NCBI GenBank assembly: GCA_904501935.1
Contig: CAJGDA010000095.1
Coordinates: forward strand, 1-5,988
Length of the DNA: 5,988 nt
Source: an uncultured Methanobrevibacter sp.
Lineage (GTDB): Archaea; Methanobacteriota; Methanobacteria; Methanobacteriales; Methanobacteriaceae
Reading direction: 5' to 3'
How positions within the stretch are numbered: the first letter of the stretch is position 1; every line of letters begins with the position of its first letter. The notes below the pieces were generated by a model that saw nothing but the letters and a program-made list of their open reading frames with translations, was not told the origin of the DNA and made no database searches. The position numbers and the translations under genes were made by a program. Shown here piece by piece: positions 3,788 through 5,988 of the stretch.

Positions 3788-5988
3788 AGTGGATCTTTCA
3801 CCATTCCAATTCTAAATGCATTTAAGATAACGAATATTGTCAATCCTAAATCACCGAAACCAACAGACATCATCAAGGTGATGATACCCATAACAGCAAG
3901 TACTACACATAATAATTTTACTAAAATAGCGATTGTGATATTCTGTTTAATGATACCCATTGTTTTACGGCTTAAAGCAAATAAATATGGGAGTTTAGAT
4001 ATATCATCCTGCATCAATGCAATATCTGCTGTTTCAATAGCCACATCAGAACCTGCAGCACCCATAGCAATACCAATATTTGAACGTGCTAGAGCTGGCG
4101 CATCGTTAATACCATCTCCAACCATAGCCACATCACCAAATTTGTTTCTGATTGTATCTAAGATGTTTAGCTTATCTTCAGGCATTAAATTAGAATAAAC
4201 ATAATCTATTCCAATTTCATTAGCTACGCTTTGAGCGGCACGTTTATTGTCCCCTGTAAGCATGACAGTTTGTACACCTTGATTTTTCAAATCAGCAATT
4301 ACATCAGAAGCATTATCCCTAATTTTATCAGATACTGTGATGATACCTAAAACTTTTTCGGCATTTCCAACAAAAATTAATGTTTTGCCATCCCCAGAGT
4401 ATTTGTTCATTTCATCTCTTGAAATATCAAAGTCACTTCCTTCAATTAAAGATTCATTAGCAGCATAGAATTGCTCGCCGTTAATGTTAGCGATGATTCC
4501 TTTACCTGGAACATTTTTAAACTCTTCAATAGTGTCAAAAATAATATTATGTTCATCTGCATAGTCAACAATAGCCTTAGCAATCGGGTGAGAAGATTGA
4601 TGCTCTAAAGATGCTGCAATCTCAACAATGTCATCTTTGGAGTATCTTTCATCAAAGACTTCAACATCACTTAAAACTAATTTACCTTCAGTCAATGTTC
4701 CTGTTTTATCAAAGATAACTGCCTTAACATTACGCATCTCTTCAACATAAGTACTTCCTTTAATGATAACACCATTTCTAGTGGCTGAAGTAATAGCTGA
4801 TACCATTCCAACAGGTGTTGAAATTAAAAATGCACATGGACATGAAATTACTAAAAGTGAAAGAGCTTTATAAACCCAATCAACTAACTCTTGACCGAAT
4901 AACAATGGCGGAATAAACGCAACACATAATGCGCCAATCATCATGATTGGAGTATAATATTTAGCTACTCTTTCAACCAATGTTTCAGTTTCGGAACGAT
5001 TGAGTTGAGATCTTTTAACTAAAGTTACAATCTTTGAGATAACTGAATCTTTAGCAGCCTTAGTTACTCTAATTTCTAAATATCCATCTTCATTAACAGT
5101 TCCTGAAAAGACATCATCTCCAACTTCCTTTAGGACAGGTACACTTTCACCAGTAATGGAAGCCTGATTAATTGAAGAAGAACCCACGATAACTTCACCA
5201 TCCAAAGGCACTTTATCTCCAGGTTTTACAATGACAATGTCTCCAACATCCACTTCATCAACATTCCTAATCTCTTCTTTATCACCTACTTTAACCCTTG
5301 CAGTATCTGGAGCAATCTCAACTAATGATTTAATTGAACGTTTAGCTCTTTCTTCTGCAAGATCTTCTAAAAATTCTGCAATGTAATAAAGGAAAGTAAC
5401 AGCAGCACCTTCTTCAGGATGCCCAATAATGAATGAAGCAACACAAGCAATACATACTAACATTGCCGGACCAATTGTGTGTCTGTTAACTAATGATTTA
5501 TAAGCCAAAATAGCTATTTCATAGCCGGCAATAATAGCACCTAACATATAAGTAACAGTCACAATTGTAGGGCTAAATGATAACCATTCAAAAACATGTC
5601 CTAAAACAAATAGTATGCCGCTCGCAAGAATGATTTGTATTGGTCTATTTGCTAACAATGGTTTACCTTCAGCAAATAAATCCCCATCTCCATGCGCGTG
5701 GTCATGTCCGTGGTCATGCCCATGGTCGTGGTCATCATCATCTGCACAATCAGGACAAGCACAAAGACTTAATTCAACATCATCATGGTTGTGGTCATGT
5801 CCATGGTGGTCATGGTCGTGATCATGATGATGCTCATGCTCATGGTCATGATGCTCTTCATGAGAATGCTCATGCTCGTGATCATGATGATGCTCATGCT
5901 CATGGTCATGATGCTCTTCATGAGAATGCTCATGCTCGTGATCATGATGATGCTCATGCTCATGGTCATGATGCTCTTCATGAGAATG
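3781..5988 (-). CDS. Heavy-metal P1B-2-type ATPase (Zn/Cd/Pb exporter, ZntA/CadA-like) with His-rich N-terminus, 5' end outside window
   Basis: The open frame runs unbroken from the right edge to the TAA at 3781-3783: 735 visible residues, numbered here from the edge. Residues 1-110 are a His/Asp/Glu-rich extension with a CxCxxC motif (Cys76, 78, 81). The core then follows P1B order: four helices (about 117-210), actuator TGES at 279-282, helix 6 with CPC at 383-385, phosphorylation motif DKTGTLT with Asp427, the SSHP histidine-proline at 467-468, TGDN at 578-581 and GDGIND at 624-629. Lys691 in helix 7 (QNITIAILVK) and Asp713 in helix 8 (GDLG) are the P1B-2 signature, so ATP-driven export of Zn2+/Cd2+/Pb2+ from the cytoplasm is the likely reaction. 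No HMA domain (GMDCxxC type) is visible before helix 1; one could lie beyond the edge. No in-frame ATG, GTG or TTG occurs between 5659 and 5988, so the start is outside the window. The TTG at 5656-5658 is an internal leucine. Confidence 0.93.
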   Translation of the reverse strand, partial: HSHEEHHDHEHEHHHDHEHEHSHEEHHDHEHEHHHDHEHEHSHEEHHDHEHEHHHDHDHDHHGHDHNHDDVELSLCACPDCADDDDHDHGHDHGHDHAHGDGDLFAEGKPLLANRPIQIILASGILFVLGHVFEWLSFSPTIVTVTYMLGAIIAGYEIAILAYKSLVNRHTIGPAMLVCIACVASFIIGHPEEGAAVTFLYYIAEFLEDLAEERAKRSIKSLVEIAPDTARVKVGDKEEIRNVDEVDVGDIVIVKPGDKVPLDGEVIVGSSSINQASITGESVPVLKEVGDDVFSGTVNEDGYLEIRVTKAAKDSVISKIVTLVKRSQLNRSETETLVERVAKYYTPIMMIGALCVAFIPPLLFGQELVDWVYKALSLLVISCPCAFLISTPVGMVSAITSATRNGVIIKGSTYVEEMRNVKAVIFDKTGTLTEGKLVLSDVEVFDERYSKDDIVEIAASLEHQSSHPIAKAIVDYADEHNIIFDTIEEFKNVPGKGIIANINGEQFYAANESLIEGSDFDISRDEMNKYSGDGKTLIFVGNAEKVLGIITVSDKIRDNASDVIADLKNQGVQTVMLTGDNKRAAQSVANEIGIDYVYSNLMPEDKLNILDTIRNKFGDVAMVGDGINDAPALARSNIGIAMGAAGSDVAIETADIALMQDDISKLPYLFALSRKTMGIIKQNITIAILVKLLCVVLAVMGIITLMMSVGFGDLGLTIFVILNAFRIGMVKDPLF
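5692..5820 (-). other. His/Asp/Gly linker with CxCxxC motif in the metal ATPase
   Basis: This part of the ATPase reading frame encodes two diverged histidine-rich stretches with seven histidines each (complement of 5785-5820 and of 5692-5730), separated by a segment reading VELSLCACPDCADDDD. Three cysteines in CxCxxC spacing lie at complement 5746-5763. Histidine codons here mix CAT and CAC (4 and 3 in each stretch), unlike the almost uniform CAT of the adjoining tandem repeat, which suggests this part is older. Metal binding is inferred from composition. Confidence 0.75.
5821..5988 (-). repeat. Perfect 60-bp tandem repeat encoding a His-rich 20-residue unit, 2.8 copies to window edge
   Basis: Positions 5821-5880 and 5881-5940 are identical, and 5941-5988 matches the first 48 bases of the unit, with no substitutions at all. 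In the ATPase frame each unit encodes HEHEHSHEEHHDHEHEHHHD: 11 His, 6 Glu, 2 Asp, 1 Ser. Since 60 is a multiple of three, copy-number change keeps the frame. The array continues past the edge, so the full copy number is unknown. A short inverted repeat (CATGAG and CTCATG, 4-base loop, 5859-5874) occurs in the unit. Confidence 0.97.

Noticed and set aside
3878..4198. Plus-strand ORF antisense to the ATPase
   Set aside because: It overlaps the conserved GDGIND and helix 7 region of the ATPase and shows no features of its own.
5656..5658. TTG as start codon of the metal ATPase
   Set aside because: The frame continues upstream without a stop through clearly protein-like metal-binding sequence, and no Shine-Dalgarno precedes the TTG.
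5615..5821. Plus-strand Trp/Ser/Cys/Pro-rich ORF
   Set aside because: It is antisense to the ATPase His/Asp stretch (CAT/GAC codons read backwards); there is no ribosome-binding site or family resemblance.
5769..5981. Minus-strand ORF encoding a Met/Ser/Ile/Thr-rich 70-residue repeat protein
   Set aside because: It is a frame-shifted reading of the His-rich tandem repeat of the ATPase; its repetitiveness comes from the DNA repeat, and the ATPase frame continues open through the same bases.
5821..5988. CRISPR-like array
   Set aside because: The repeats are directly contiguous with no unique spacers, and the unit is in frame within a coding gene.

Overview
The window looks like a piece of an AT-rich methanogenic archaeon of the Methanobacteriales, most likely Methanobrevibacter-like. 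This is inferred from base composition, a GGAGGTG Shine-Dalgarno, TTTAWATA-type TATA boxes preceded by A-rich BRE-like bases, poly-T terminators and the protein families present. It was not checked against a database.

Layout, left to right. Positions 2-842 (+) hold the end of a peptide/nickel-type ABC transporter operon: the C-terminal tail of an OppD/DppD/NikD-like ATPase with its four-cysteine module, overlapping by 11 bases a compact 204-residue partner ATPase of the OppF/DppF/NikE kind. At 839-2203 (-) lies a complete 454-residue MATE multidrug/Na+ (or H+) antiporter, convergent with the ABC gene and overlapping its stop. The 101-base gap 2204-2304 carries back-to-back promoters. At 2305-3753 (+) lies a complete LeuT-fold sodium symporter of the NSS/SNF (SLC6) family. 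A 27-base gap follows. Then 3781 to the right edge (-) is a P1B-2-type heavy-metal (Zn/Cd/Pb) ATPase whose N-terminus runs off the window through a strongly histidine-rich metal-binding extension.

All five genes concern membrane transport, but apart from the two ABC ATPases they appear to be separate transcription units (alternating convergent and divergent), so this is a cluster of transporters rather than one pathway.

The most notable structure is at the right end. A perfect 60-bp tandem repeat (2.8 copies visible, continuing past the edge) encodes a 20-residue unit with 11 histidines. It is followed by a CxCxxC cysteine motif and a second His/Asp/Gly stretch just before the first membrane helix of the ATPase. 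A start chosen at the TTG at 5656-5658 would wrongly remove this region. A second nice detail is an 11-bp perfect palindrome that contains both convergent stop codons at 826-852. I found no RNA genes, CRISPR arrays, insertion sequences or evidence of a new multi-gene system.
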